A stretch of DNA of 42,077 nt from Calderihabitans maritimus (GCF_002207765.1 NZ_BDGJ01000016.1:1-42077); one strand, 5' to 3'. Positions 24,636-33,707 are shown, counted from the stretch's first letter. The notes: generated by a model not told the origin, from the sequence alone. Program-made: numbers and translations.

Positions 24636-25445
24636 ATGAGACTGGTAACCTTCGACCCTTTTCGCACCCTGGGAATACCCGGGGTGCTGTACATCAAACC
24701 GGAAATGATTTTTAGCCGGCGCAGGGAGATTGAAGAGGCCGACTGGGTTCTGTTTCCCGAATACTGGCAGGTCAACGCTCTGGTTTACGGCTTGAAAAAG
24801 CGTATCTTTCCCAGCGTGAGTTCCTACCACCTGGGACACGACAAGGTGGAGATGACCAGGGCTCTCTGGGCGGTATTCCCTGAATATGTCCCGCATACCT
24901 TGATCCTGCCCGGCGGGGCGGAGAGCGTGGAAAAAATTCTTGATGAGATGACTTTGCCTTTGGTTGTCAAGGAAGTCAGGAGTTCCCAAGGAAGAGGCGT
25001 AAGACTGGTTGAGACCGAAAGAGAGCTTCTGGCTTATGCTGAAACTAACAAAATTCTTTATGTTCAGGAGAGGCTGCCCATTGACCGGGACCTGCGGGTG
25101 GTTTTCGTGGGGGAAGAAGTCCTTACTGCCTACTGGCGGATAGGGGGAGAAGGTAATTTTTATAACAACGTTGCCCGGGGCGCCAGGGTTTCCTTCGAAG
25201 ATATTCCGGAGGAGGTCCTGAGGGTGGTAACGACAATAGCGCGTCACTTTGAAATCAATCATGCCGGCTTTGACGTTGCTTTTGTCGATGGCCGTCCCTA
25301 TATACTGGAGTTTAACGTGCTCTTTGGCAACCAGGCTCTCCGGGAGAGGAAGGTCCCGCTGGAAGAAAAAATACTGGAGTATCTGAGAAAATACACGCCC
25401 ACGTTTCCGGTTACCCCCAATTTTCCTATCAAAAAAGTCTCTTAG
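24636..25445 (+). CDS. ATP-grasp ligase, RimK-like
   Basis: A 269-residue ATP-grasp protein. LVVKEVRSSQGRGVRLVE (about 110) is the nucleotide-binding lysine/glycine loop, YVQERLPIDRDLRVVFVG the central strand pair, and GFDVAFVDGRPYILEFN (about 210) holds the Mg-binding Glu and Asn. The family joins amino acids to carboxylates (RimK, glutathione synthetase-like). The N-terminal preATP-grasp part is short. ATG 24636 follows GGGGGAGAGG. The substrate cannot be deduced from the neighbours. Confidence 0.85.
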   Translation: MRLVTFDPFRTLGIPGVLYIKPEMIFSRRREIEEADWVLFPEYWQVNALVYGLKKRIFPSVSSYHLGHDKVEMTRALWAVFPEYVPHTLILPGGAESVEKILDEMTLPLVVKEVRSSQGRGVRLVETERELLAYAETNKILYVQERLPIDRDLRVVFVGEEVLTAYWRIGGEGNFYNNVARGARVSFEDIPEEVLRVVTTIARHFEINHAGFDVAFVDGRPYILEFNVLFGNQALRERKVPLEEKILEYLRKYTPTFPVTPNFPIKKVS

Positions 25446-25506
25446 TAAATTTGACCTCGATATTTTCCTTTCCCAACTGGAAACCAAATCCTCAAGTCAG
25501 ACCCTA

Positions 25507-25533
25507 ACACCTGGTCGTAAAGTGGCCGGGTGT
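25507..25533 (+). terminator. Terminator after the ATP-grasp gene
   Basis: A 10-bp stem with two G-U pairs (arms 25507-25516 and 25524-25533), followed by TTTCTGTTTG. It lies 61 bases after the stop and separates this gene from the tetR operon. Confidence 0.75.
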
Positions 25534-25592
25534 TTTCTGTTTGTATTCCGACTTATATGTCGCAACATGAAAACTATTTCGGAACTTAGGTA

Positions 25593-25638
25593 TTGACAAA
25601 TGAAATTATATACTGGAGACTTATAGTAAGTACTCACT
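25593..25638 (+). promoter_or_regulatory. tetR promoter region with near-palindromic operator
   Basis: TTGACA at 25593-25598 is a perfect -35, but no ideal -10 lies 17 bases on; TATACT (25608) is too close and TTATAG (25621) too far. AGTAAGTACTCACT (25625-25638) is a palindrome with one mismatched pair, similar to AcrR/QacR-type TetR sites, and lies between the promoter and the tetR start. It is a likely autoregulation site. Confidence 0.5.
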
Positions 25639-25676
25639 CATTAAACCTTCATCAATCACTATAGGGAGTGATTTGT

Positions 25677-26285
25677 TTGTGCGCCAAAAAGAGAGATACC
25701 CGTAAGATCATTTTAGATGCGGCGCTGAAGTTGTTCAGCGAAAAAGGGTTTTCTGCCACTACTACCAGGGAGATTGCCTACGAAGCAAGATGTGCCGAAG
25801 GAACCATTTTTCGTTATTTTCCCACCAAAAAAGATATATTGATTTCCCTTGCCCGGCCCGTTGCTCTGCACGGACTGAAGCAGGTGTTTGAGGACCTACC
25901 GGAGACCAATGACGAAACAGTCCTACAAAATATTATGGAAAACAGGCTGAAAGTAATATCTGAGAACATGAAATTATTGAAAGTCATCATTACGGAAGCA
26001 CAATTCCATGAAGAGATAAGGAAGGAAGTTTATGAAAATATCGGAGCTGAAATCTTAGGGGCTTTAGCCGGTTATATTGAAAAACGGATAGCTAAGGGGA
26101 TTTTTCGTCCCCTTGATTCCGTGATTGCCGCGAGAATTTTTGGGGGAATGTTTCTGTCTTTCCTTATTTCCAAGTACATGTTGCCTCCGGAAAAATTCGA
26201 TGAAGAAGATCAAAAAGTATACCTTCAGGAAATCGTTAATATCTTTTTGCATGGCGTTGTTAAGAAAGAGGGAGATAACACATGA
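25677..26285 (+). CDS. TetR-family regulator
   Basis: A 202-residue repressor. The N-terminal helix-turn-helix reads TTTREIAYEARCAEGTIFRYFPTKKDIL (in part, residues 25-55), with a helical ligand-binding C-terminal domain. TTG 25677 is 8 bases after AGGGAG; an in-frame GTG at 25668 overlaps the site. Its stop overlaps the ATG of the HlyD gene (ATGA), so it heads an efflux operon and likely senses that pump's substrate. Confidence 0.88.
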   Translation: MCAKKRDTRKIILDAALKLFSEKGFSATTTREIAYEARCAEGTIFRYFPTKKDILISLARPVALHGLKQVFEDLPETNDETVLQNIMENRLKVISENMKLLKVIITEAQFHEEIRKEVYENIGAEILGALAGYIEKRIAKGIFRPLDSVIAARIFGGMFLSFLISKYMLPPEKFDEEDQKVYLQEIVNIFLHGVVKKEGDNT

Positions 26286-27298
26286 AGTATTTTAAAAAAT
26301 TAGCGTTATTTTTGCTTATTTCCGTGCTAGCTACCGGTTGTGCATTACTAGAGAAGGATGACAACGGTAGAATGGAGGCGTCGGGAACCATTGAGGCTAA
26401 TGAGGTCGTAGTAGCAGCGGAAATAGCGGGTAAAGTAATTTCGTTTAGTGTGGGCGAAGGACAATTTGTACAGTCTGGACAGGAAATAGCTCGCATTGAT
26501 GATACAGTTTTACAGTGGCAGGTAAAGCAAGCGGAAGCTGCGGTGGCGGCCGCTGAGGCCAGGTTGGGGGAAACCAAAAAAGGCAGCAGATTAGAACAAA
26601 TACGGCAAGCCGAAGCTACAGCGGCCCAGGTTCGGGCTTTGGTGGAAGGGGCCAGGAAAGCCCTTCTCACGGCGCAGAAAGACTATGAAAGATTAAAAGA
26701 GCTTTATGAAGAGGGGGCGGTTACGGAACGACAACTGGAGGCAGCCCGGGCTAAAGTATATGCAGCCCAAAGTCATTTGGACGCTGTCTCTTCCCAGTAC
26801 CGGGCGGCCAGGGAACAATCAAAGCTGGTTAAGGCCGGTGCTACCAAAGAGACTATTTCTGCCCTGGAAGCAGGCCTTGAACAGGCTGTAGCAGCCTGGA
26901 AAATTGCTAAAGCCCAGCTGGAAAAGGCAGTAATAAAGGCGCCCGCAGATGGTGTGGTTACGGAAAAACTCATTAATGAAGGTGAATTTGTTAATCCCGG
27001 CACCCCGTTAGCCGTTATAACCGACCTTGACCACCTTTGGCTGGAAGTTTATATTCCTGAAGCAGAGTTAGGAAAGGTAAAAATAGGACAGGCCGCCCGC
27101 GTATCTGTCGATGCTTTTCCCGGTGAGACGTTTAAAGGAAAAGTAACCTATATTTCACAGGAGGCGGAATTTACCCCTAAAAACGTACAGACCAGGAAGG
27201 AAAGGACCAATATGGTGTTTAGGGTGAAAGTAGCCCTGGAAAATGCCGGCGGTAAGCTTAAGCCCGGTATGCCGGCTGATGTGGTGTTTGTCGAGTAG
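26282..27298 (+). CDS. HlyD/YbhG-type periplasmic adaptor lipoprotein
   Basis: A 338-residue membrane-fusion-like protein. Lipobox LATGC (Cys20), a biotinyl-lipoyl half (VVVAAEIAGKVISFSVGEGQFV), a long Ala/Glu-rich coiled-coil hairpin (about 75-210), the second lipoyl half (VIKAPADGVVTEKLINEGEFV) and a beta-barrel with GQAARVSVDAFPGETF. In Firmicutes such proteins link to ABC exporters at the membrane. Operon with the next two genes. Confidence 0.9.
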   Translation: MKYFKKLALFLLISVLATGCALLEKDDNGRMEASGTIEANEVVVAAEIAGKVISFSVGEGQFVQSGQEIARIDDTVLQWQVKQAEAAVAAAEARLGETKKGSRLEQIRQAEATAAQVRALVEGARKALLTAQKDYERLKELYEEGAVTERQLEAARAKVYAAQSHLDAVSSQYRAAREQSKLVKAGATKETISALEAGLEQAVAAWKIAKAQLEKAVIKAPADGVVTEKLINEGEFVNPGTPLAVITDLDHLWLEVYIPEAELGKVKIGQAARVSVDAFPGETFKGKVTYISQEAEFTPKNVQTRKERTNMVFRVKVALENAGGKLKPGMPADVVFVE

Positions 27299-27309
27299 GG
27301 GGTGAGCTT

Positions 27310-28074
27310 ATGGAGTATGCCATTAGAGTATCGGGATTGACCAAGGATTTCGGCGAAAACAGGGTTGTTAACAACCTTTCTTTTTCCATCAAGCCCGGCA
27401 GTATCTTCGGCTTTCTCGGCCCCAACGGATCGGGAAAGTCCACTACCATTCGTATGCTGTGCGGGATCTTGACTCCTACTGCGGGTACCGGAGAGGTGTT
27501 GGGCATACCGTTGGAAGAGGGAGAACGGATTAAGCAACAGATAGGTTACATGTCCCAGAAATTCAGCCTCTATGAAGATTTGACCGTAGAAGAAAACCTG
27601 AGGTTTTATGGGGGAATTTACGGCCTGAAGGGACAGAAACTTACCGGCAGAGTTAGAGAGCTGGTAGAGCTTGCCGGGCTAGTTGGCCGGGAGAGACAAC
27701 TGGCCGGGACCTTGTCCGGGGGATGGAAGCAGAGACTGGCCCTGGCGGCCGCTCTGGTACACCGTCCCCGGCTGCTTTTTTTAGACGAGCCTACTGCCGG
27801 AGTTGACCCCCTGTCCAGAAAGATTTTTTGGGACCTCCTGTACTGGCTGGCCCACGAGGAAGGGGTTACCATCCTGGTTACTACTCATTACATGGATGAA
27901 GCCGAAAAATGTGACGTGGTCGGTTTCATATTCCGGGGCAATCTCATGGATTTCGGAACTCCGGAAGAAATTAAGGCCAGGCACGGTCTCGATTCTCTGG
28001 AGTCCGTATTTATTGCCTGCGTAGAAAAGGAAGGGCCGGGAGCAGATTTCGCCCGCCGGGGGATGATGAAATGA
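27310..28074 (+). CDS. ABC exporter ATP-binding protein (CcmA/YbhF-like)
   Basis: A 254-residue ATPase: Walker A GPNGSGKST (about 40), signature LSGGWKQRLALA, Walker B LLFLDEPTAGVDP and switch TTHYMDEAEKCD. One ATPase domain only, unlike double-domain YbhF. ATG after GGGGGTGAG; the last bases overlap the permease start (ATGA). It powers export with the permease at 28071. Confidence 0.92.
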   Translation: MEYAIRVSGLTKDFGENRVVNNLSFSIKPGSIFGFLGPNGSGKSTTIRMLCGILTPTAGTGEVLGIPLEEGERIKQQIGYMSQKFSLYEDLTVEENLRFYGGIYGLKGQKLTGRVRELVELAGLVGRERQLAGTLSGGWKQRLALAAALVHRPRLLFLDEPTAGVDPLSRKIFWDLLYWLAHEEGVTILVTTHYMDEAEKCDVVGFIFRGNLMDFGTPEEIKARHGLDSLESVFIACVEKEGPGADFARRGMMK

Positions 28075-29207
28075 AGTGGAACCGTATAAGAGCCATCATT
28101 TGGAAGGAGTTTATTCAGATTCGCCGGGATAAACCCAGTCTGGCCATCGCCCTGCTCCTTCCTTTAGTAATGATGCTTATCTTCGGTTATGCGGTGAATA
28201 CCGATGTGGACAACATTAAGACCGTGGTATTTGACCAGGATATGTCCTCTTCCAGCCGAAGGCTGATTCAGAGCTTTGAAGCCACTGGAACCTTTAACGT
28301 GGTCGGCCACGTTTTCAGTTATGAAGAGTTACGCAACAGTATTGACGGCGGATATGCCAAGGTGGGACTAGTGGTTCCACCGGGTTTGGGTCGGGATTTG
28401 TACAGTGGTAAAAGCGCCTCCCTGCAAATTATTATTGACGGTTCAGACCCGCTGGTAGCCACCAAGGCATTGTCCACCGCCCGCATGCTGGCTCAGGCCA
28501 AATCCTTTGTTATCCAAAAAGAGAGATTGCAAAGCAGGGGAATTAATGAAAAATCATTGAAGATGCCTATCGATTTAAGAAGCAGGGTTTGGTACAATCC
28601 GGACATGGAAAGCATAAAGTTCAACATTCCGGGGCTGGTCGGCGTCGTACTTCAGAATATCACCGTCATGCTTACGGCTTTTGCCCTGGTAAGAGAACGG
28701 GAGAGAGGGACGCTGGAGCAACTGATTATCACTCCCATCAAGCCCGCTGAACTTATTATCGGGAAGCTCATACCTTATATATTCATCGGACTCTTTGATG
28801 TTTTGCTGGTGATTACTGTAGCGGTCTTTTGGTTTGATGTTCCAATAAAGGGAAGTTTTCTGTTGTTAATGTCGTTGGCCCTGATATTTTTGTGGACGGC
28901 TCTAGGATTTGGTCTAATGATTTCTACCGTAGCCAGGACCCAGCTTCAGGCCATGCAGGCTTCTTTTGCCTTGATATTGCCGAGTGTACTCCTGTCCGGG
29001 TTTATGTTCCCCCGGGAGTCCATGCCGGCGTTTATCTATTTTATCGGCAACTTTATACCCATCACCTATTTCCTGCGGGTACTGAGGGGTATCATATTGA
29101 AAGGCGTGGGTATAGAGTTTCTCTGGACCGAAGTTGTGTGGCTTGTTTCCATGAGCGCGGGAATATTCTTGCTTTCACTGCTACGATTTAAGAAAAAATT
29201 GGATTAG
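28071..29207 (+). CDS. ABC-2 type permease (YbhS/YbhR-like)
   Basis: A 378-residue membrane protein. One N-terminal span (ALLLPLVMMLIFGYA), an extracytoplasmic domain (about 45-185) and five C-terminal spans with LVRERERGTLEQL and the SGFMFPRESMPAFIYFIGNFIPITYFLRVLRG motif typical of ABC-2 drug exporters. Complete. A truncated, about 97% identical copy of its 5' part lies at 37232. Confidence 0.92.
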   Translation: MKWNRIRAIIWKEFIQIRRDKPSLAIALLLPLVMMLIFGYAVNTDVDNIKTVVFDQDMSSSSRRLIQSFEATGTFNVVGHVFSYEELRNSIDGGYAKVGLVVPPGLGRDLYSGKSASLQIIIDGSDPLVATKALSTARMLAQAKSFVIQKERLQSRGINEKSLKMPIDLRSRVWYNPDMESIKFNIPGLVGVVLQNITVMLTAFALVRERERGTLEQLIITPIKPAELIIGKLIPYIFIGLFDVLLVITVAVFWFDVPIKGSFLLLMSLALIFLWTALGFGLMISTVARTQLQAMQASFALILPSVLLSGFMFPRESMPAFIYFIGNFIPITYFLRVLRGIILKGVGIEFLWTEVVWLVSMSAGIFLLSLLRFKKKLD

Positions 29208-29390
29208 GTTTTTATTTTTTCTTTCTCCAATGGAAAAATGCGGAAGGAAATCGATTAACGGTGATAAAACCATAATCTATGCTTTCTGGTTAAAGGTCGG
29301 TGTCGCCCTTTTAATTGGTTTGATACTGGAATTGAGCATGATAGTCAGGAAAAATTTTTTTTTTGGGAATGAATAAAAAGTTTTTATAAT
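29160..29390 (+). repeat. Copy 1 of duplicated segment: permease 3' end fused to a relic of the 37639 gene
   Basis: Bases 29160-29251 (permease end and downstream) match 37455-37546, and bases 29252-29390 match 38382-38517, the last 40 codons and stop of the 37639 gene. The sequence in between (37547-38381) is missing here. So the downstream gene once followed the permease in this copy too and has been deleted down to its 3' end. Confidence 0.88.
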
Positions 29391-29740
29391 CATCGTTTTT
29401 ACTTTCACCTGGACTACTGTTGGTATTGCCCTGTCTTTGGCTCCTGCGGTTTTGTCCATGAACAAAGTGGATTATGCCGGCAGTTCGATTACTGATATAG
29501 AATTTATACTATCTATTACTAAACCTGGAAAGGTAAGGAACGAATGAATTTCCAATGACAGGAAAGTAGATAAGGATGATTTGGGTGGTCGATATTTAGT
29601 CTATGGAAAAATTTCCATGTCTAAGGAAAAATCCTTCTCACATTAAAAACTGGGGATAAATCATTACTCCATTTATCAAAATGTTTTTCCAAACGAAATA
29701 CGACTACGATTAATGAAAGCTAACAATGAGGTGAATTCTC
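29391..29740 (+). other. Decayed DNA with a short membrane-protein-like fragment
   Basis: From about 29391 one frame reads TFTWTTVGIALSLAPAVLSM and on to a stop at 29545-29547, without a start or ribosome site; it looks like the piece of a membrane protein I cannot name. The rest holds no supportable gene, only the leader of the 29741 gene. Confidence 0.35.
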
Positions 29741-30154
29741 ATGGCGAAACGTTTCTTCTCATTATTTATAATTTTGATTATTGTAGATTTGTTATCTGGT
29801 TGTACCGCTGGGGTACAAAACGTAGGCAACATACCGATATATCCTAACGCTGAATTGGTACGTAAAACTGAACAGGAAGTTACATTTCTTGTAAATAAGG
29901 CTAGTTTAAGTCTGTTTAAAAAATTCTACAAGAAAAAAATGCCCTTATATGGGTGGAAGTTGATTGATGAAGGGGCTGCTCATTTAACTTACACAGATGG
30001 AAAACGCGAAGTAGTAATAACATATTCTTTTCCTCGTCCACCTTTTGAGGATTCTGTTATTTTAGATACATATACAGGACGTATAAATGCGTTTAGCCCG
30101 AAAAATCCTTCACCGTTGATAAGGATTATATATTTGACAAGTAAAGATGAGTGA
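29741..30154 (+). CDS. Small lipoprotein, unknown function
   Basis: A 137-residue exported lipoprotein: signal peptide with lipobox LLSGC (Cys21), then a compact domain beginning NIPIYPNAELV with KKFYKKKMPLYGWKLIDEG. The pattern (IYPNAE, YGW) resembles small sensor-like or stability domains often seen in bacterial lipoproteins, but I cannot name a family. ATG after GAGGTGA. Appears intact although its surroundings are decayed. Confidence 0.7.
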   Translation: MAKRFFSLFIILIIVDLLSGCTAGVQNVGNIPIYPNAELVRKTEQEVTFLVNKASLSLFKKFYKKKMPLYGWKLIDEGAAHLTYTDGKREVVITYSFPRPPFEDSVILDTYTGRINAFSPKNPSPLIRIIYLTSKDE

Positions 30155-30363
30155 GATTGACGCTAAAGCTTCCCGCTTGGCACCTGGTTACAAGTCCTGG
30201 TCAAGGAAGTATTGGACAGCGCTAACTGGCGGCGTTTCTACCGCATAGGTTTGGTGGGAAAGTTACCTGGGGTGTAGCTATTGACAGAAGCTTTAGCTTC
30301 AGGGTCAATGAAGAACTTGGAACAAGATTCCCCAATTGGCCGGCCAAGAAAGGGGAAACCAGT

Positions 30364-30757
30364 ATGCTCAATATCCTGATAGCCGAAGACAACCGGGAGG
30401 CACCTTACCACCATCAGTTCAAAACCTTTTGTCGTCTTTGTTACGGTAGAAAGCAAGTTTGCCGTGGAAGCCTTTGAACTGGATACGGTAGATTACCTGC
30501 TAAAACCCTTTGACAGGCCCAGGCTGAGGAAAACCATGGCCAGAGTCAGAGAACGAATGGCTGCCCGGGCTGCCATGATAAACCGGAAGAAGCCTAGGTG
30601 TTTTTTGATTAAGACACCAAAGCTTTTCATTCAAACGAAAGGAGAGATCCGGGTAATCAATATCAGCGACATTATTTTCGTAGAAACAAGTCCGGACAAG
30701 CGTACTATCATCCACACCGTAAAAGGAGTGTGTCAGAGCAGGAAGTGGATCAGTTAA
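30364..30757 (+). pseudogene. Broken LytTR-type response regulator
   Basis: ATG 30364 begins MLNILIAEDNRE, a receiver-domain start with the acidic pair. The frame is then lost, and about 40-45 codons are missing. From about 30427 a shifted frame gives KPFVVFVTVESKFAVEAFEL and DTVDYLLKPF (receiver end), followed by an incomplete LytTR domain (IQTKGEIRVINISDIIFVET) that stops early at 30757. It is a remnant of a two-component regulator. Just upstream, GVAIDRSFSFRVNEELGTRF in the same frame may be the end of its kinase. Confidence 0.75.
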
Positions 30758-30956
30758 ATGTTCTTGGTAAAAACAAAATAATATTTGGTGAATATACAGA
30801 GATACAGGATGGGCCATTATATATTCTCTTTTTGGTCAGGGAGATGGAAAGGATACTATTGAGATCAGTAGAGTCCAAAATATAAAGTACATTGAAAGAT
30901 TTAGACAACAAGTGTTCGAAAGGTTTAGTTCCGAAATAAAAGAGGCCATAAAGTAA
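30745..30956 (+). pseudogene. Frameshifted fragment of an unknown protein
   Basis: Two overlapping frames read VDQLNVLGKNKIIFGEYTEI then, after a shift near 30820, FGQGDGKDTIEISRVQNIKY with a stop at 30954-30956. They join into one plausible protein, so a frameshift relic is likely. No family recognised. 30957-31150 holds only AT-rich spacer and the AGGAGG of the next gene. Confidence 0.4.
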
Positions 30957-31150
30957 TTGTAAAAGTAATATTACGATCATGTGGGAACTATCTTGAGTTT
31001 ACTAGTCTAGCCTTTAATTTTAAGGCTAGGCCCTTTGTGGTCGCCCAGTATGTCTGTTGAGCCGATGGGTTGAAAGAAACCCTGTCTTCTAACCAGCTAT
31101 GTTTTTAATTAAGTTAGAATTATAAGTAGTATATAGGAGGAAATTATCTC

Positions 31151-31558
31151 ATGAATTGGAGTTATCTCGCGCTTTTTGGAGGGGTAAGCCTAATTTTAGC
31201 AACTAACTATTTTCATGAGGGACGAATTCCCAGAAAGCTTACTAAATTGTTATTATTAATTTGTATTCCCCTTGGAATGGTCACATTTTTAATTGTTGAA
31301 CAGGGTCAAATTCGGTTCCGAGATTTATGGGATTTTGCTGGAATTGTTTTGTGGTCCTTATTTTTATACTCCATTGGGATAACTGGAGTAGGTTCTTATT
31401 ATCGGTCTTCACAGGCATTATTTCTTGCAGGAGGATTATCACTAGCTTTGGCATTTTTCAGCGGATTTTCGATTGGATTTTTTGTGTTCCTAATCGGTTG
31501 TGCACAGGTTTTAGTTGCAGCAAGTCTATTATGGTTGGCAAAAAGTAAAAGGAATTAA
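31151..31558 (+). CDS. Small integral membrane protein, unknown
   Basis: A 135-residue protein with about four membrane spans (near 4-20, 32-52, 65-85 and 90-130), basic ends and no recognisable motif. ATG 31151 follows a good ATAGGAGG. It is the best-preserved gene of this decayed stretch and appears expressible. Confidence 0.65.
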   Translation: MNWSYLALFGGVSLILATNYFHEGRIPRKLTKLLLLICIPLGMVTFLIVEQGQIRFRDLWDFAGIVLWSLFLYSIGITGVGSYYRSSQALFLAGGLSLALAFFSGFSIGFFVFLIGCAQVLVAASLLWLAKSKRN

Positions 31559-31570
31559 CATCCTTGGTTC

Positions 31571-31620
31571 TGTAGTGACCCCGTTTTGTCAACACCTTTT
31601 ACGACATTTGTTCATGGGTT
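31571..31620 (+). other. Possible insertion-sequence end
   Basis: TGTAGTGACCCCGTTTTGTC resembles terminal repeats of IS elements that start TGTAGTGACCCC. No matching transposase follows directly, so it would be a solitary end. Low confidence; positions 31621-31760 show nothing further. Confidence 0.25.
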
Positions 31621-31760
31621 TGTCTTTATCACCATACTTGAATAAGTTAAAGTCAAAGTGGCTGTACTTACTTACCCCTCAAGAAGTCAAGTCAGCTACA
31701 TACTTTTTTCGAGAATCCAGCTGATGATATTGGTATGAACATGATATAATATACATAATA

Positions 31761-31890
31761 TTGTTGCTATTGTGCCGAATTAAAAGACGCCGACACAAAG
31801 ATGGTACCATACGTGAATATCTTCAGATCGTAGAAACCAAACGCATTGACGGTAAGATTCGCTGCCTCTGTATTATGGTTTTGGAGGTAG
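31761..31890 (+). pseudogene. N-terminal fragment of an IS1634-type transposase
   Basis: The reading frame gives RRRHKDGTIREYLQIVETKR and IDGKIR. The pattern K-D-G-T-x-R-E-Y-L-Q-I-V-E-x-x-R-x-D-G-K is the start of IS1634/IS4-group transposases. Only about 40 codons remain. Confidence 0.6.
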
Positions 31891-31894
31891 AATT

Positions 31895-32044
31895 ATGGCC
31901 CTTAATAGTATTAGTGAAGTCGTGTGGAGCATTAGTAACTTAATACCACTAGTATTGCTTATAGTGTTGCCAGTCTGGCTGATAATAAAAATTAATTCGA
32001 TAGACAAAAACATTAAAAAGTTATTACAAAAACTCGAAAAATAA
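31895..32044 (+). CDS. 49-residue single-span membrane protein
   Basis: ATG 31895, directly after TTGGAGGTAGAATT, opens a 49-codon frame: MALNSISEVVWSISNL, a strong membrane span (IPLVLLIVLPVWLIIKI) and a basic amphipathic tail (NIKKLLQKLEK). Good ribosome site plus membrane-helix-and-Lys-rich-tail design support a real small protein; it could be a type I toxin-like or phage/IS-associated peptide, but no antisense RNA is evident. Confidence 0.55.
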   Translation: MALNSISEVVWSISNLIPLVLLIVLPVWLIIKINSIDKNIKKLLQKLEK

Positions 32045-32066
32045 AGTGCTGTGTATCTAATGGAAG

Positions 32067-32279
32067 ATGCGTATTTCTTTTGGTGGCTATACTCAATTAC
32101 AGCCTAATTCGCGTTATATATTGTTCATAAGCAGCTGGTCTGAGACAATTGGAGCGCGGTGGATAATCGTCGATGGAAAGTATAATATTGATGGGACAGA
32201 CAGAAAAGAAGCCCAGAAAATGGGTAATAACCAGAGATACAGGAAGTTTAAAGAAGCTGTCATGCGGAGATTTAAGTAG
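32067..32279 (+). pseudogene. Unrecognised 70-codon fragment
   Basis: A frame from ATG 32067 reads MRISFGGYTQLQPNSRYILF and IDGTDRKEAQKM. There is no clear ribosome site, and it looks like the C-terminal piece of a larger protein. No function assigned. Confidence 0.3.
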
Positions 32280-32570
32280 GATGGGGGAGCCGTATTCACC
32301 ATACCAAGGGCATGACCCTTTATGCGAGTAACGGCCACCTCGACCGCCCTCAAAAAGCCGGACAAAGTAATGTAAAGGAAAAAGGCCCCACCCTAAATTC
32401 TACAAAAAGGCCTCCCACAGCCCTGGTTAATCTAGCATTTCCTACCATAAGCCCCACTGTTTATATTTAGAAGGTTTGCGATTATTTGATCAAGTCAGAC
32501 CCTTTATGTGCACACAACCTTCGAAGTTTAGTAAGTTCGTTGGAAATCGACAAAGAAAAAGGCCTTTAGA

Positions 32571-32639
32571 ATGAAATTTATTGGCGTGGATTTGGCCTGG
32601 AAGATCGAACCAGCTCCAATAGAAAACCGGTGCGTTTAA
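32571..32639 (+). pseudogene. Start of a DUF429-type gene, cut after about 10 codons
   Basis: MKFIGVDLAWK is the classic N-terminus of DUF429 nuclease-like proteins; the frame then ends at TAA 32637. 32280-32570 and 32640-32876 hold no supportable gene. The whole stretch 30157-32876 is a junkyard of truncated genes. Confidence 0.5.
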
Positions 32640-32876
32640 CAATTAGGCCAAGGAATACTACCCCGGGTTATTTGACTTTTGCCCCTAATGTTGATGGTGA
32701 CTGAGTGATGAAGGATGTGGTTTCATAGAAGGAATAACGCTGGCCAACAAGGCACCCAACAACAATTACTAAACAAACCAGAAGGCAAGAGAGAGAAGCA
32801 GTGGTACAGGGTGGCGGATTTTAGCGGTTGAACCTTATAGTTTGGTACTTAAAGGTATTGTTGATGTAAGCTTGCC

Positions 32877-33707
32877 TTAATCCGCCTTACTGAAGCTTAA
32901 CGTGCCGACGATCACCAGTACAAAGGCTACGGCCATCAAAACCAGTATATCAATGGAAAGATTCCAGCGCACAAGCCCTGCTTGGCGGGCTATCTCCAAA
33001 AGGGACTTTTCAATCCCCTGACCAAGCTTGATTACCGTACCGGAGAAAACCACAGTGCGGATAGCATCCACTCCGTAAGTGAGTGGGTTAATCACCATGA
33101 GGCTTTTCATCCATTCCGGGGCAGTATTTATGGGAAACATGCTGCCGCTTAGAAAGTACAGAGGCATAATTAAAAAGTTCATAATCATTTGGAAGCCCTG
33201 CATGGATTCCATCCGAACGGCTATTGATACGCCCAGACTGGTGATAGCAAAGCTCATCAAAAATGACAGCAGAATAATCTTGGTTATTATCCAAACCGAG
33301 AGGCTAATCCCCGCAAGGGGTGCCAGCACAATTAAAATGGCCGATTGGATAGTGGCCACTGTAGCCCCACCCAGCACTTTGCCTACTGCTACTGCCCAGC
33401 GGGGAACCGGTGCTACCAGCACCTCTTTCAAAAAGCCAAATTCCCGGTCCCAAATGATGGACATTGCGGAAAAGATGGAGGTAAAAAGAACAGACATACC
33501 AATGATACCTGGATACATGAAACGCAGGTAGTCCATCCCTGCCGGGGCATTGTTCAAATTCATACTGGCAGTAATACCTTTGCCCAAAATCAAAAGATAC
33601 AGGAGGGGCTGTCCTACCATTCCCACCATACGAGATCTTTCACGAATAAATGTTTTGAATTCCCGCAACCAGATGGTATAAATCACCTTTAAAGATAGCA
33701 CCTTCAA
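32877..33707 (-). CDS. ABC-2 type permease (DrrB-like)
   Basis: A 276-residue permease with six spans and WLREFKTFIRERSRMVGMVGQPLLYL at the start (partly quoted), REFGFLKEVLVAPVPR in the cytoplasmic loop and PLYFLSGSMFPINTAPEW near the end: the ABC-2/DrrB pattern for drug or lipid export. It overlaps the ATPase gene by 4 bases (ATGA on the minus strand). Last gene of a MarR-ATPase-permease operon. Confidence 0.92.
   Translation of the reverse strand: MKVLSLKVIYTIWLREFKTFIRERSRMVGMVGQPLLYLLILGKGITASMNLNNAPAGMDYLRFMYPGIIGMSVLFTSIFSAMSIIWDREFGFLKEVLVAPVPRWAVAVGKVLGGATVATIQSAILIVLAPLAGISLSVWIITKIILLSFLMSFAITSLGVSIAVRMESMQGFQMIMNFLIMPLYFLSGSMFPINTAPEWMKSLMVINPLTYGVDAIRTVVFSGTVIKLGQGIEKSLLEIARQAGLVRWNLSIDILVLMAVAFVLVIVGTLSFSKAD

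Noticed and set aside
24600-25487. 295-codon minus-strand open frame
   Set aside because: It is exactly antisense to the ATP-grasp gene, which has clear motifs and a ribosome site.
29277-29465. 62-codon minus-strand frame
   Set aside because: It lies antisense on the relic of the 37639 gene and adjoining decayed DNA.
32114-32365. 83-codon minus-strand frame
   Set aside because: No ribosome site or recognised motif in a decayed region with overlapping fragments on the other strand.
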